DNA of 64,000 nt from Jeotgalibacillus sp. S-D1. GTDB taxonomy: Bacteria > Bacillota > Bacilli > Bacillales > Jeotgalibacillaceae. This document shows, in pieces, positions 8,201 to 17,125 of this stretch. The first letter of the stretch is position 1; the number at the start of each line of letters is the position of its first letter. The translations under genes and the position numbers were made by a program. The stretch is taken from positions 1,178,001 to 1,242,000 of the forward strand of contig NZ_SMZR01000001.1 in assembly GCF_004358665.1 (NCBI RefSeq), in the 5' to 3' direction. Under the pieces are notes generated by a model. The model had not been told where the DNA came from and ran no database searches. It saw only the letters and a list, made by a program, of their open reading frames with translations.

Positions 8201-9151
8201 TCACTTAAGCAGGCTTTGTACCTCGTTTATTTTTTTTATTGCATCAGCTGCCATCGTCTGGATCAATGCTTCTACTGAAGGAACATCCTGAATTAACCCT
8301 GAAATTTGTCCGCTGTTTATAAATCCTTCTCCCAGCTTGCCTTCTACAGCCGCTTTTACATGGTATTTTTCTGCTGTTAACTTTCTATACTGTTCTGCCG
8401 TCAGTCCTTCTTTTTCAAGTTGCAGAATATGTTCAACGTAAGGAGTTGGCAAAACCCTTCTTACCTGATTCACAGATTTCCCAATTATTTTTGTGCTAAA
8501 ATCATGGCTCTCTATGATGGATGCGATGTAATGTTCATGCATCATCGATTCTTTCGTTGCGATCAAGCGCGTGCCCATCTGTACACCGCTTGCTCCCAAT
8601 GCAAGAGCTGCTGCCAGCCCTCTGCCATCTCCAATGCCCCCTGCAGCAATTATCGGGATTCTGACTGCATCCGCCAATTGGGGAATCAGTGCGAAGGTTG
8701 TTGTTTCTAAGTGAGAATTAATTCCAGCAGCCTCATATCCTTCACCAACAATCATATCAGCTCCAGCCGATTCAGCCTTCCGGGCATGTAATACTGACGC
8801 TGCGACACTCAGGATGGTTATTCCATGCTCTTTCAGTAATGGAATATAGGGAGCGGGATTTCCGGCAGAAAGAGAAACAGCTTTTACCCCATGCTTGATA
8901 ATAAGCTGAATGATCTCATTTACATAAGGACTCACATTGATTGCAATATTTACGCCAAAGGGGCAGCTTGTCCGCTGTTTCGTATCCACTATAATACGTT
9001 CCACTTCTTCAGGGGACATGGTGCCGGCTCCGATCATCCCTAATCCGCCAGCATTAGAAACGGCTGCAGCCAGGATGGCATTGGATGCATTCCCCATTCC
9101 CCCTTGAATAATTGGATACCTTATTCCCAATTGGCGGGCTATTTCATTCAT
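8201..9151 (-). CDS. Nitronate monooxygenase / FabK-like FMN oxidoreductase
   Basis: TIM-barrel FMN protein of 316 residues. The N-terminus has RYPIIQGGMGNAS and AGGLGMIG. The phosphate-binding region is AAGGIGDGRGLAAALALGASGVQMGTR. These motifs are shared by nitronate monooxygenases (formerly 2-nitropropane dioxygenases) and FabK enoyl-ACP reductases, and sequence inspection does not separate them. It lies 26 nt downstream of paaX in the same direction, so the two probably share a transcript. Its role in aromatic catabolism is unclear; oxidative detoxification or a flavin-linked accessory step is possible. No second candidate for the missing PaaE reductase function is visible, but this family lacks a ferredoxin domain. 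Confidence 0.8.
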   Translation of the reverse strand: MNEIARQLGIRYPIIQGGMGNASNAILAAAVSNAGGLGMIGAGTMSPEEVERIIVDTKQRTSCPFGVNIAINVSPYVNEIIQLIIKHGVKAVSLSAGNPAPYIPLLKEHGITILSVAASVLHARKAESAGADMIVGEGYEAAGINSHLETTTFALIPQLADAVRIPIIAAGGIGDGRGLAAALALGASGVQMGTRLIATKESMMHEHYIASIIESHDFSTKIIGKSVNQVRRVLPTPYVEHILQLEKEGLTAEQYRKLTAEKYHVKAAVEGKLGEGFINSGQISGLIQDVPSVEALIQTMAADAIKKINEVQSLLK

Positions 9152-9177
9152 CTCATCATCTCTTTTCCTAAAGAATG

Positions 9178-10053
9178 CTAGTTGATTATAAAAGGATGAT
9201 CCAGGGCATCATACGACTCATTTTTTCGGGTTAACTCGTTTCCTTCTTTAAAAACCGATTCAAAGAAACGAAGTGCAGGCTCGGCCAATTCTTTATAATA
9301 TTCGCTGAACAAAGAGGCTGCATGCTCTCCCAGCCATTGCTCCGGAAGCAGTTCATCCGGCAATCCTGGATCAACGAACAAAAATTTTCTATATTCATGG
9401 ACAAGCTTAGTGCGTTCTACAAAGCATTCAGCGTCTGACATACTTCCCTTTTGAATTTTACCCTTATCAATAATATATTTTTGACTGTATTCAGTAATGA
9501 ATTGTCCGTATTTTTGGTTAATTTCTTCTAAATTCCAGCTCTTATTAATTAACCTGCTGCTCGTATGCGGACCGTCATATGCCGCTACAAAAAAATCGAC
9601 ATACTCTTCAATTTCATATTTCTCAATTAATAACTTCACTTGTTTTTCAAGTTTATTAGGAGATATCCAGCAGCTGTTTGACATGGAACCAAAGCCGCTC
9701 CAAACTAATTCCTTTCGAAGTTCATCTCTGATATTTCTTATTTCTTCAGGAATCGTATACAAAAGCATTCTCCATTTGCCATCCCATTGTTCTGGCTTCA
9801 TCTTAAAGATTCTGTTAGCCGCCTCTTCCATACGCTTCGATCCGCGGTCAGTAAGAAAATAAAAGCTCTTATTTCCTTTTTTCTCAGCCTGGACCCAGCC
9901 CTGCTTATTCATGCGTGAAATCGCTGCGCGCACTGCCTGGTCATTGTGGCCAAATTCATTAAGGAGCCGGATCAAACTGCCAATCCAGATTTTGTTTCCA
10001 TAATGCCGTATATAATCGCCATAAAGTGTAAAGATCATAGACCTTGTATTCAT
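9178..10053 (-). CDS. paaX: PaaX-family transcriptional regulator
   Basis: Protein of 291 residues with an N-terminal winged helix (roughly 1-70: FTLYGDYIRHYGNKIWIGSL, then VRAAISRMNKQGWVQAEKKGNKSFYFLT). A PaaX central domain follows (WDGKWRMLLYTIPEE...R..LRKELVWSGFG) and a C-terminal dimerisation/effector region. PaaX proteins repress phenylacetate genes and are released by phenylacetyl-CoA. It is the only transcription factor inside the catabolic island, so it is the best candidate for the operator shared by the thioesterase, paaA and paaK promoters. AAAGGATGA precedes the ATG. Its own upstream region holds different palindromes. Confidence 0.92.
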   Translation of the reverse strand: MNTRSMIFTLYGDYIRHYGNKIWIGSLIRLLNEFGHNDQAVRAAISRMNKQGWVQAEKKGNKSFYFLTDRGSKRMEEAANRIFKMKPEQWDGKWRMLLYTIPEEIRNIRDELRKELVWSGFGSMSNSCWISPNKLEKQVKLLIEKYEIEEYVDFFVAAYDGPHTSSRLINKSWNLEEINQKYGQFITEYSQKYIIDKGKIQKGSMSDAECFVERTKLVHEYRKFLFVDPGLPDELLPEQWLGEHAASLFSEYYKELAEPALRFFESVFKEGNELTRKNESYDALDHPFIIN

Positions 10054-10110
10054 GAATGATCATCCTTTACTATTCATTCTTAACTATTCATCTTACATTA
10101 TCTTACCACT

Positions 10111-10151
10111 TTACCGCGGTAATCTCTTGATAAAATAATGAAATTTTCATT
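10111..10151. promoter_or_regulatory. Palindromes upstream of paaX
   Basis: TTACCGCGGTAA (10111-10122) is a perfect 12-bp palindrome, and AATGAAA-T-TTTCATT (10137-10151) is a perfect 7+7 palindrome. Both sit between the paaJ stop codon and paaX. Closer to the gene a 12-bp direct repeat, TTwACTATTCAT, occurs at 10066-10077 and 10080-10091. Autoregulation or binding by another fatty-acid-type regulator is possible. The second palindrome could also act as a weak terminator for paaJ. Confidence 0.45.
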
Positions 10152-10170
10152 CATGAGACATCTACAAGAT

Positions 10171-11373
10171 TTATGATAAATTCTCTACGATGGTCGTAAT
10201 CCCCTGCCCTGCCCCGATACACATGGTCGCTAAACCAAAGCGGTCTTTTCTTCTTTGCATTTCATGAACCAGCGTTGTTAATATGCGCGCACCGCTCGCT
10301 CCAAGAGGATGTCCAAATGCAATAGCCCCGCCATTTACATTCACCTTTTCCTGCGGTATGGAAAGCTCTTGCATACAGGCAATTGATTGGGCTGCAAAAG
10401 CTTCATTTAACTCGATTAAATCAATATCCCCCATCGTCATTCCAGCTCTTTCCAGGGCTTTTTTAGTAGAAGCAACCGGCCCGATGCCCATAATAGAAGG
10501 TTCCACACCTGCAGTAGCAGAGGTTATATACTTCACAAGCGGCTGCATATTCAGTTCATCCGCTTTTTCTTTCGACATCAGCAGCAATGTTGAAGCACCG
10601 TCATTAATGCCTGAAGCGTTCCCCGCCGTAACGGTCCCATCTTTAAACAAAGGTTTAAGTGTGAGCAGCTTTTCTACCGTTGTATTTCTTCTTGGATGTT
10701 CATCCTCAGTGACAACGATATCCAGTCCACTTTTGTCTTTATACGCGACAGGGACAATCTCTTTTTTAAATTTCCCTTCCTGCATTGCATTTTGTGCTTT
10801 TTTTTGACTTAAAAACGCAAATTTGTCCTGAGCTTCTCTGGAAATTGTATATTTAGCCGCAAGGTTTTCAGCTGTTTGCGGCATGCTGTCAGTGCCATAC
10901 ATTTCATGGAGTTTTTGATTAATAAACCGCCATCCGATTGTGGTATCAATCAGCTCCATATTCCCCCGCGGAAATTCTGTTTCGGGTTTTTTCATAACGA
11001 AAGGGGCGCGAGTCATACTTTCTGTGCCTCCCGCGATAAAGATATCTCCCTCCCCTGACATAATGGCACGCGCTGCATAATTGACTGCGTCCAGACCTGA
11101 GCCGCATAAACGATTGATTGTCGTACCAGCCGCACTCACTGGCATGCCGGCGAGCAGAAGGGACATTCTTGCCACATTACGGTTTTCCTCCCCTGCACCA
11201 TTGGCGTTTCCAAGAACCACTTCTTCAATCAGTGCAGGATCCATTTCGGAATTCCTTTTTAACAAAGCCTTTATGACGATTGCAGCCAAATCGTCAGGCC
11301 GCACCATCCTCAGTGCGCCATTGAATTTCCCGATCGGTGTCCTCACTGCATCTACAATGACAACTTCCTTCAT
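10171..11373 (-). CDS. paaJ: 3-oxoadipyl-CoA / acetyl-CoA thiolase
   Basis: Thiolase of about 400 residues. Its position suggests it cleaves 3-oxoadipyl-CoA (and the 3-oxo-5,6-dehydrosuberyl-CoA made after ring opening) to shorter acyl-CoA plus acetyl-CoA. The acylated cysteine is in NRLCGSGLDAV, and NEAFAAQS, NVNGGAIAFGHPLGASG and the final CIGAGQG give the His and second Cys. The start is the second of two tandem ATGs (11373; 11376 also possible) behind GAGGGGGG, 11 bp after the paaH stop codon. It is the last gene of the paaA operon. Confidence 0.92.
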   Translation of the reverse strand: MKEVVIVDAVRTPIGKFNGALRMVRPDDLAAIVIKALLKRNSEMDPALIEEVVLGNANGAGEENRNVARMSLLLAGMPVSAAGTTINRLCGSGLDAVNYAARAIMSGEGDIFIAGGTESMTRAPFVMKKPETEFPRGNMELIDTTIGWRFINQKLHEMYGTDSMPQTAENLAAKYTISREAQDKFAFLSQKKAQNAMQEGKFKKEIVPVAYKDKSGLDIVVTEDEHPRRNTTVEKLLTLKPLFKDGTVTAGNASGINDGASTLLLMSKEKADELNMQPLVKYITSATAGVEPSIMGIGPVASTKKALERAGMTMGDIDLIELNEAFAAQSIACMQELSIPQEKVNVNGGAIAFGHPLGASGARILTTLVHEMQRRKDRFGLATMCIGAGQGITTIVENLS

Positions 11374-11384
11374 CATGTCCCCCC

Positions 11385-12245
11385 TCACTCTCCAAACGGA
11401 TCCCGATAATCATATACCCCTTGGCCGGATTTTCTCCCAAGCCTTCCTGCTTTAACATACTTTTCAAGCAATGGGGCAGGACGATATTTTTCACCCAGCT
11501 TGGAGTGCAGATACTTCAAATTATTGAGGCGGGTATCAAGCCCCACCAGATCACCAAGTTCAAATGGACCCATTGGATAGTTCAAACCAAGCTTGATGGC
11601 TTTATCGATTTCTTCAGGAGAACCGAGACCTTCCTGCAGCATGTAGAACGCCTCATTTCCCACTAAAGCCGAAATCCGGCTTGTAACAAATCCAGGGAAT
11701 TCGTTGACAACAACCGTTTCTTTGCCAAAAATTTTCGACAGCTCCATTGTCTGCTGAACTGTTTCATCACTTGTTTGCAGACCGCGGACAATTTCAATTA
11801 GCGGCATTTTATGTACTGGATTAAAAAAATGCATGGCAATCACTTTCTCCGGTCGTTTTGTAAATGAGCCTATTTCTGTGGGGCTCATCGTAGATGTATT
11901 GGTAGCAAAAAAAGCATGCCCCGGAGCATGTTTATCCATTTTTTCAAACACCGTCCGCTTAATTTCCAGTTTTTCAGGCACCGCTTCAATAATAAAATCT
12001 GCCTTTTCGAATGATTTTTCCATATTTATGGACAGGTGGAGCCTTTCGAGTGCCTGGTTCTTTTGGGCTTGTGTGATCTTATCACGGGTAATGCCTTTTT
12101 CAAGGAGTGTTTCGATTTCATTTCCCGCCCGATTTAACTGCTCCTCATTAATATCCACCAAACTGACGGAGCATCCATTTACGGCTGCAATATAAGCGAT
12201 TTCTCTTCCCATCACACCAGATCCAACCACAGCTATGTTTTTCAT
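11385..12245 (-). CDS. paaH: 3-hydroxyacyl-CoA dehydrogenase (PaaH type)
   Basis: NAD+-dependent oxidation of 3-hydroxyadipyl-CoA in the lower phenylacetate pathway. About 286 residues, the single-domain size of 3-hydroxybutyryl-CoA dehydrogenases. It has the Rossmann motif VVGSGVMGREIA, the substrate/catalytic segment MHFFNPVHKMPLIEIVRG and the C-terminal domain motif GLNYPMGPFELGDLVGLD. The open frame begins at 12266, but GGAGGG is placed for the ATG at 12245. About 120 bp of structured sequence separate it from the aldehyde dehydrogenase upstream. A butanoate-type role is possible by sequence; the operon favours the PaaH role. Confidence 0.92.
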   Translation of the reverse strand: MKNIAVVGSGVMGREIAYIAAVNGCSVSLVDINEEQLNRAGNEIETLLEKGITRDKITQAQKNQALERLHLSINMEKSFEKADFIIEAVPEKLEIKRTVFEKMDKHAPGHAFFATNTSTMSPTEIGSFTKRPEKVIAMHFFNPVHKMPLIEIVRGLQTSDETVQQTMELSKIFGKETVVVNEFPGFVTSRISALVGNEAFYMLQEGLGSPEEIDKAIKLGLNYPMGPFELGDLVGLDTRLNNLKYLHSKLGEKYRPAPLLEKYVKAGRLGRKSGQGVYDYRDPFGE

Positions 12246-12285
12246 ATTCTTCCCTCCAATGCACATTCAACTTTAAATTAAGAAA

Positions 12286-12349
12286 AGATCTGCTCCCGGT
12301 TAAAATGATTTGCATGGCGCAAACCTTTCTAATAAAGGAGTCAGATCCT
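12286..12349 (-). other. Stem-loop between the aldehyde dehydrogenase gene and paaH
   Basis: AGATCTGCTCCC (12286-12297) pairs with GGAGTCAGATCCT (12337-12349), with an inner TTTGC/GCAAA stem. On the minus strand the 3' arm is followed by TTTTCTTAATTT. It could be a partial terminator or an RNA-stability element inside the operon. Confidence 0.45.
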
Positions 12350-12364
12350 GCCCTTCTGCTTGTA

Positions 12365-13882
12365 TTAAACTCCCAAAGGATTTAGAGGTTTGTCACCATA
12401 ATAGGAAACAATACTTTTAGTTTCACAGTACAGATCCAGTGTTTCCACGCATAATTCTCTTCCAAATCCTGACTGCTTGTATCCTCCAAACGGTGTCCCC
12501 GGAAAAGCTGAAAAAGGACAATTAATCATGACAATTCCCGCTTTTATTTGTTTGGAGACCCTCGTGGCCCTTGCATGATTCTGTGTCCAGACAGCTGAAC
12601 CAAGACCATAAATACTGTCGTTTGCAAGCTCTACTGCCTCTTTTTCGTCCTTAAATTTCATTACCACTGCTACAGGGCCGAATATCTCCTCCCTTACTGC
12701 TTCCATATCATGTGATACATTTGAGATGATTGTCGGTTCATACCAGAAACCTTCTTCAAAGCCCTTGACACTTGCAATGGCTCCGCCGGTTTCGATTGTC
12801 GCTCCATCCTTGCGTGCTGATTGGACAAACCCATCGATCACGTCCAGCTGATTTTGGTTAATGATTGCTCCGATATGCGTCTCTTTTTGAAAAGGATCAC
12901 CTAAAGTCAGTTTTTTTGCTTTTGTTATAAACTTCTCCATAAACTGGTCATAGATTTCTTCCTGCACATATAAACGGGACCGCGCCTCGCATGATTGGCC
13001 AGAGTTGTAAAAAATACCAAATAACGAACCATCTACTGCGGCATCAATATCCGCATCATTAAAAATAAGACTCGGGGACTTACCTCCTAATTCGAGCGTC
13101 ACTCGCTTCAACGTGTTTGATGCTTTCTCCATTATGCCTTTGCCTACTGGTGTGGAACCCGTAAATGCAACCTTGTCTACATTTTTATGTTCAACTAAAT
13201 AATTTCCTACCGTTGAACCGGACCCTGGCACGATATTTACAACCCCTGCCGGAACGCCCGCTTCTAGACATATTTCCCCAAGTACAATGGCAGTCAACGG
13301 AGTTAAAGTGGCAGGTTTAACCACAATGGAACAACCTGTTGCAATAGCAGGCGCCACCTTCCACGCAGCCATCATAAGCGGGTAGTTCCAGGGTATGATT
13401 TGGGCACAGACACCAACCGGCTCCTGCTCAGTATGATTTTGAAAAGCTCCGGGTAATGAATTCACACTGCCTCTGTGGCTGACAATGGCTCCTGCGTAAA
13501 ATTCGAAATCCTCAATGGCCTGCATGACCTGGCCCTGCGCAGCTGAAAGAGACTTTCCTGTATCCAGAATTTCAAGTTCCACCAGTTCATTAAAGCGGGA
13601 ACGCATGATGCCTGCAATCTTATTTAAAATTCGGGAGCGCTTGTTAACAGGAAAGTGCCGCCACTTGCCCTTGTCAAAGGCATTTCGGGCAGCTTCAACC
13701 GCTTTTTCTGCGTCCTCAACCGATGCCTTAGCCACTCTGGCTATTTCTTCACCAGTGGCAGGGTTGATCACTGCAAATGTTTCTCCGCTTTGACTGTCCA
13801 TTCGCTGGCCGTTAATAATTAATTGATAGGTGCCGCGTTTCATATCCAATTGCTCGAGTTTTTCTTCTTTGATCATTGACAT
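12365..13882 (-). CDS. NAD(P)+-dependent aldehyde dehydrogenase of the paa operon
   Basis: Aldehyde dehydrogenase of 505 residues: PWNYPLMMAAWK (cofactor site), FTGSTPVGKGI, catalytic Glu in LELGGKSPS, nucleophilic Cys in NSGQSCEARSRLYV and EEIFGPV. The start ATG at 13882 has an AGGGGG box 8 nt upstream. Position suggests two possible roles: oxidation of the 3-oxo-5,6-dehydrosuberyl-CoA semialdehyde released on ring opening (the job of the aldehyde dehydrogenase half of PaaZ), or phenylacetaldehyde dehydrogenase. The first is attractive because no fused paaZ is present. The C-terminal MaoC-like hydratase domain of PaaZ is absent here. Confidence 0.88.
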   Translation of the reverse strand: MSMIKEEKLEQLDMKRGTYQLIINGQRMDSQSGETFAVINPATGEEIARVAKASVEDAEKAVEAARNAFDKGKWRHFPVNKRSRILNKIAGIMRSRFNELVELEILDTGKSLSAAQGQVMQAIEDFEFYAGAIVSHRGSVNSLPGAFQNHTEQEPVGVCAQIIPWNYPLMMAAWKVAPAIATGCSIVVKPATLTPLTAIVLGEICLEAGVPAGVVNIVPGSGSTVGNYLVEHKNVDKVAFTGSTPVGKGIMEKASNTLKRVTLELGGKSPSLIFNDADIDAAVDGSLFGIFYNSGQSCEARSRLYVQEEIYDQFMEKFITKAKKLTLGDPFQKETHIGAIINQNQLDVIDGFVQSARKDGATIETGGAIASVKGFEEGFWYEPTIISNVSHDMEAVREEIFGPVAVVMKFKDEKEAVELANDSIYGLGSAVWTQNHARATRVSKQIKAGIVMINCPFSAFPGTPFGGYKQSGFGRELCVETLDLYCETKSIVSYYGDKPLNPLGV

Positions 13883-13899
13883 ATCTTCTTCCCCCTTGG

Positions 13900-14673
13900 T
13901 TAATTTCCTTTAAATTCAGGTAATCTTTTTTCTCGAAATGCTTTTACTCCTTCTTGGTGATCGGAGGTCAGCCCTGCTATTCGCTGACTGAAACTCTCGC
14001 AGTCCAGAAATTCTTCCAGCGGATACTCCCAGCTTTTTTGCAGCTGCTGTTTAATGATCCCCACCGCTTTTGTGGGCATCAAGGCAAGCCTGTCAGCAAA
14101 TTGATTGACCTCATCATGCCAATTCTCCCCGGCAACAACCCTGGTCGCCAATCCCAAATCCAGCGCTTGTGATGCATTAATTTTTTCTCCAAACAGGGCT
14201 AATTCGAGTGCTTTTGCATGTCCGATAAGTTTTGGAAGATAGTATAAATTCCCTGAATCAGGTATTAGTCCAACATGAATAAAAGCCTGGACGAGCTTGG
14301 CTTTTTCATGCATTAAGCGAAAATCACAGGCAAGCGCCAGACTGAATCCTGACCCTGCTGCAATCCCATTAACAGCTGCAATAACAGGCATCTTCATTTT
14401 TGAAAGCTGGATCATGACAGGAGCATAGCGTTTACGGATAACTTCCCCATGATCCATATCCTCTGTGACACCGTCCAGATCCTCACCTGCAGAAAAAGCT
14501 CTGCCATTGCCCGTAATGATAAGACAGCGTACATCCGGATTTTTATTTGCATCTTTTAATGCCAGTAACATCTCGGTGTGCATTTGTTCATTAAAGGAGT
14601 TTAGCTTATCGCTCCGATTGAATGTTAACCGCGCTATACCTTCACTAACTTCATATTGAACAGCCTTTTCCAA
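13900..14673 (-). CDS. paaG: 1,2-epoxyphenylacetyl-CoA isomerase
   Basis: Crotonase-fold enzyme of 257 residues that rearranges ring-1,2-epoxyphenylacetyl-CoA to oxepin-CoA. It shows the oxyanion-hole blocks AFSAGEDL and AAGSGFSLALACDFR. It also has VGLIPDSGNLYYLPKLIG, whose Asp is at the position used by PaaG, and lacks the Glu pair of true hydratases. The start is TTG at 14673 with GGAGGGG 9 nt upstream. It sits between paaF and the aldehyde dehydrogenase gene, 17 bp from the latter. Confidence 0.9.
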   Translation of the reverse strand: MEKAVQYEVSEGIARLTFNRSDKLNSFNEQMHTEMLLALKDANKNPDVRCLIITGNGRAFSAGEDLDGVTEDMDHGEVIRKRYAPVMIQLSKMKMPVIAAVNGIAAGSGFSLALACDFRLMHEKAKLVQAFIHVGLIPDSGNLYYLPKLIGHAKALELALFGEKINASQALDLGLATRVVAGENWHDEVNQFADRLALMPTKAVGIIKQQLQKSWEYPLEEFLDCESFSQRIAGLTSDHQEGVKAFREKRLPEFKGN

Positions 14674-14688
14674 TGCTTACATCCCCTC

Positions 14689-15468
14689 CTAAATTCCTTT
14701 AAATACAGGCTTGCGCTTTTCTTTAAATGCACACATTCCCTCTTTTTGATCTTCAGAAGAAAATAAAAGATAAAAGTTTTTTCTTTCTGCATGCATTCCC
14801 TCACTAAGAGGAAGGTCCACGGCTTTATGTACAGCTTCTTTAATTAATCGAAGAGACAGAGGCGGCATTTCTGAAATTGTTTTTGCCAGTTTCATGGTTT
14901 CTTCGCTCAACAGTTCTGCCGGCAAGAGTGAATTGACAATTCCATAGTCCAAGGCCTGTTTCGCTGAGAAACGCTGGCCGGTTAAAAGCCACTTCATCGC
15001 ATTTGTTTTTCCAATCAGTTTCGTTAACCGCTGAGTGCCTCCTGCTCCTGGCATGATACCCAACCCAACTTCCGGGAAACCAAATTCTGCATCATCAGCT
15101 GCTAGCAGCATGTCACAGCATAAGGCAAGTTCAAAACCGCCGCCCAAAGCGAACCCCTGAACCGCTCCGATAATCGGTTTTTTCACCCATGTAATCCTGT
15201 CCCAATCCTCAAATTGATTGAGCAGTTCAAGCTCGATTGTATTCTTTTCCAACATTTCATCAATGTCTGCTCCAGCTGCAAAGGCTCTGCCTGTTCCCTG
15301 CAGAACAATGACTTTGACATGTTCATTGCGATCAAACTGTTCCATTGCCTGAACAATTTGGCCAACCATTGCCGTATTGATGGCATTTAATACTTTCGGT
15401 CTGTTTAAGGTAATCATGCCGATTCCATTCTCAACCGCTGTGATGATGAAAGAAGCTTGCTTATTCAT
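14689..15468 (-). CDS. paaF: Enoyl-CoA hydratase (2,3-dehydroadipyl-CoA hydratase)
   Basis: Crotonase of 259 residues with both catalytic glutamates of hydratases, in ALGGGFELALCCD and FPEVGLGIMPGAGGTQRL, plus AFAAGADIDEM for the oxyanion hole. In the phenylacetate pathway this enzyme hydrates 2,3-dehydroadipyl-CoA. The ATG overlaps the end of the EthD-type gene by 8 nt, with GAGG inside that gene, so the two are coupled. Confidence 0.9.
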   Translation of the reverse strand: MNKQASFIITAVENGIGMITLNRPKVLNAINTAMVGQIVQAMEQFDRNEHVKVIVLQGTGRAFAAGADIDEMLEKNTIELELLNQFEDWDRITWVKKPIIGAVQGFALGGGFELALCCDMLLAADDAEFGFPEVGLGIMPGAGGTQRLTKLIGKTNAMKWLLTGQRFSAKQALDYGIVNSLLPAELLSEETMKLAKTISEMPPLSLRLIKEAVHKAVDLPLSEGMHAERKNFYLLFSSEDQKEGMCAFKEKRKPVFKGI

Positions 15469-15769
15469 TCACTTCCTCACCAATCATCAATGTCACCAGA
15501 TTCCCCGCAAACGACATTAAATCTTTACCGGAAGCCTTGGCTTCATCTGTCTTCATTGCCTTTTTAAGTGCTTCATGGCTTTCATAAAACATTTCACACA
15601 TTAAATAATACTTGCCCTCTCCGCCCATGGGACTGCCAACTACCTTTGTTACGACCATTTTTTGCAAACCGGGTATTTTAGCCGTGATCGGACCGTGGGT
15701 GCCAAAATAATGATCATCAAATGCTTCCTTATTTTCCGGGTGTTTATATAATGCAATCAGCTTTACCAT
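15461..15769 (-). CDS. EthD-family small protein of the paa operon
   Basis: About 102 residues forming one dimeric alpha/beta-barrel (EthD) domain: KLIALYKHPENKEAFDDHY, the THGPI segment, then IPGLQKMVVTKVVG. GGAG is placed for the ATG at 15769; the frame's first ATG at 15778 abuts that box. EthD-like proteins occur in ether and aromatic degradation clusters and their activity is mostly unknown. Here it lies between paaD and paaF in the monooxygenase operon, so an accessory role in handling an unstable intermediate is possible. I cannot assign a reaction. Confidence 0.82.
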   Translation of the reverse strand: MVKLIALYKHPENKEAFDDHYFGTHGPITAKIPGLQKMVVTKVVGSPMGGEGKYYLMCEMFYESHEALKKAMKTDEAKASGKDLMSFAGNLVTLMIGEEVNE

Positions 15770-15793
15770 ATTGAACATCTCCTTTTAAGTTGC

Positions 15794-16303
15794 TTACATA
15801 AGTGTTGAAACGGGTTTCATGGCTTCAAACGGGTTTTTGCAGGCCTTGCAATATAAAATACTTCTGCATGCAGTTGGACCAAAAAGATTATCCATTGTCG
15901 TATAAATAGACTCACAATAGGGGCATGCGACATGCCATTCACCCGTTTCGTCTATTTTTTCCGGAGGAGGTGCAATCCCGAATTCTTTTAATCTCTCACG
16001 ACCTTCTTCGGTAACGCGATCAGATGTCCACGGCGGATCGTATATAAAGAATACTGCAGCCTGTTCCAGCCAGGATAAAGATGAAACCGCTTTCAAAATA
16101 TTCGATTTTATAATATCCAGCGCAGGGCATCCCATAAAGGTAGGCAGCACATAAATACTTACCTGATTGTGACATCCTTTTATAAGCTCAATCATTCCAA
16201 GCTCAATTACGCTGATTGAATCGATTTCAGGATCCTTAACCGTCATAAGCGCTTCTTCTATCTGATTTTCCTGATCCCTGGTGAATTCAGTCCGCCACTC
16301 CAT
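15794..16303 (-). CDS. paaD: PaaD, iron-sulfur/metal maturation factor for the epoxidase
   Basis: 169 residues. An N-terminal MIP18 (DUF59) domain has the conserved VKDPEIDSISVIELGMI and PTFMGCPALDIIK. The PPWTSDRVTEEGRERLKEFGIAPPP segment typical of PaaD follows, then a C-terminal metal-binding tail with CPYC...CRS...CKAC cysteines. It is needed for epoxidase maturation in studied systems. GGGGGGAG precedes the ATG, and it follows paaC by 18 bp. Confidence 0.92.
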   Translation of the reverse strand: MEWRTEFTRDQENQIEEALMTVKDPEIDSISVIELGMIELIKGCHNQVSIYVLPTFMGCPALDIIKSNILKAVSSLSWLEQAAVFFIYDPPWTSDRVTEEGRERLKEFGIAPPPEKIDETGEWHVACPYCESIYTTMDNLFGPTACRSILYCKACKNPFEAMKPVSTLM

Positions 16304-16321
16304 ATCAATACTCCCCCCTTT

Positions 16322-17125
16322 TTACCATACCGCCTTGGGATTAATTTTATAAACCTCGTTAATTGTATCTAAAGCCTGTACAAGTTCTTCGGTATGTTCA
16401 CCATAACGGCCCTTGCCGTTAATTTGCTGAAACCTGCCTGAGTAAGGTATCGACAAACCTTGAAAGACAGGATCCATTCTTTTGTGAAACGCTTGGGTCA
16501 ATACAGTTTCACTTTCAATGAATCCGGATTGGACAATGTCCTCTGCCAAAGGTCCGAGGGAAAGTACGTCTCCAAAGTCCGCTTCTGCTTTTTTGATTGC
16601 ATTAATCATTTTTTCTTTTGCTTCTCCACCAGCTTGAATTAACTGTTTAAACCACACAGTCCAATGCAAAAGATGATAATACAATTCCATGCTTACTTTT
16701 ACCGCTGCATCTGCAAGAGGTTTATAGGAAGACTGCTTTAGCGAGTCAATTTTTACTTTTTTTGCCTGAGAATAATAGTAGTTACGAACTACCGTAAATG
16801 CCCAGTCATAGTTTGGTTCCTTTAAATAATGCCCCGGTCCGTTAGCGAGTTCCAGCATGACTGCATTTTTTCGAAGGGTGGACTTTCTGGCGTGTGAAAG
16901 TTCATCTACATCCCCTTCCCCCAGATCCTCCAGCAGCTTGTAAAACATAGCCGCATGCCCCATGGTATCCTGATTAATGGAAGAATAAGCGACATCCTCT
17001 TCAATATGCGGAGCAAGACCCAGCCATTCAGAGCCTCTGAAAGCCAGTATAAAATCGTCGTCTGCAAGTTGATATAATAAGTTAATTAATGCCTGCTTCG
17101 ACTTGTCTGATAACTGTTCGGTCAT
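16322..17125 (-). CDS. paaC: Phenylacetyl-CoA epoxidase structural subunit PaaC
   Basis: Ferritin-like four-helix protein of 267 residues, partner of PaaA in the 1,2-phenylacetyl-CoA epoxidase. Family segments include DDDFILAFRGSEWLGLAPHIEEDVAYSS (22-49), followed by QDTMGHAAMFYKLLEDLGEG. PaaC keeps the fold but not the catalytic diiron role. The ATGA at 17125-17122 overlaps the paaB stop codon by 4 nt, so the genes are coupled. Confidence 0.93.
   Translation of the reverse strand: MTEQLSDKSKQALINLLYQLADDDFILAFRGSEWLGLAPHIEEDVAYSSINQDTMGHAAMFYKLLEDLGEGDVDELSHARKSTLRKNAVMLELANGPGHYLKEPNYDWAFTVVRNYYYSQAKKVKIDSLKQSSYKPLADAAVKVSMELYYHLLHWTVWFKQLIQAGGEAKEKMINAIKKAEADFGDVLSLGPLAEDIVQSGFIESETVLTQAFHKRMDPVFQGLSIPYSGRFQQINGKGRYGEHTEELVQALDTINEVYKINPKAVW

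Noticed and set aside
12365-13882. Calling the aldehyde dehydrogenase a full PaaZ
   Set aside because: At 505 residues it lacks the C-terminal hydratase domain of PaaZ, which is about 680 residues in E. coli.
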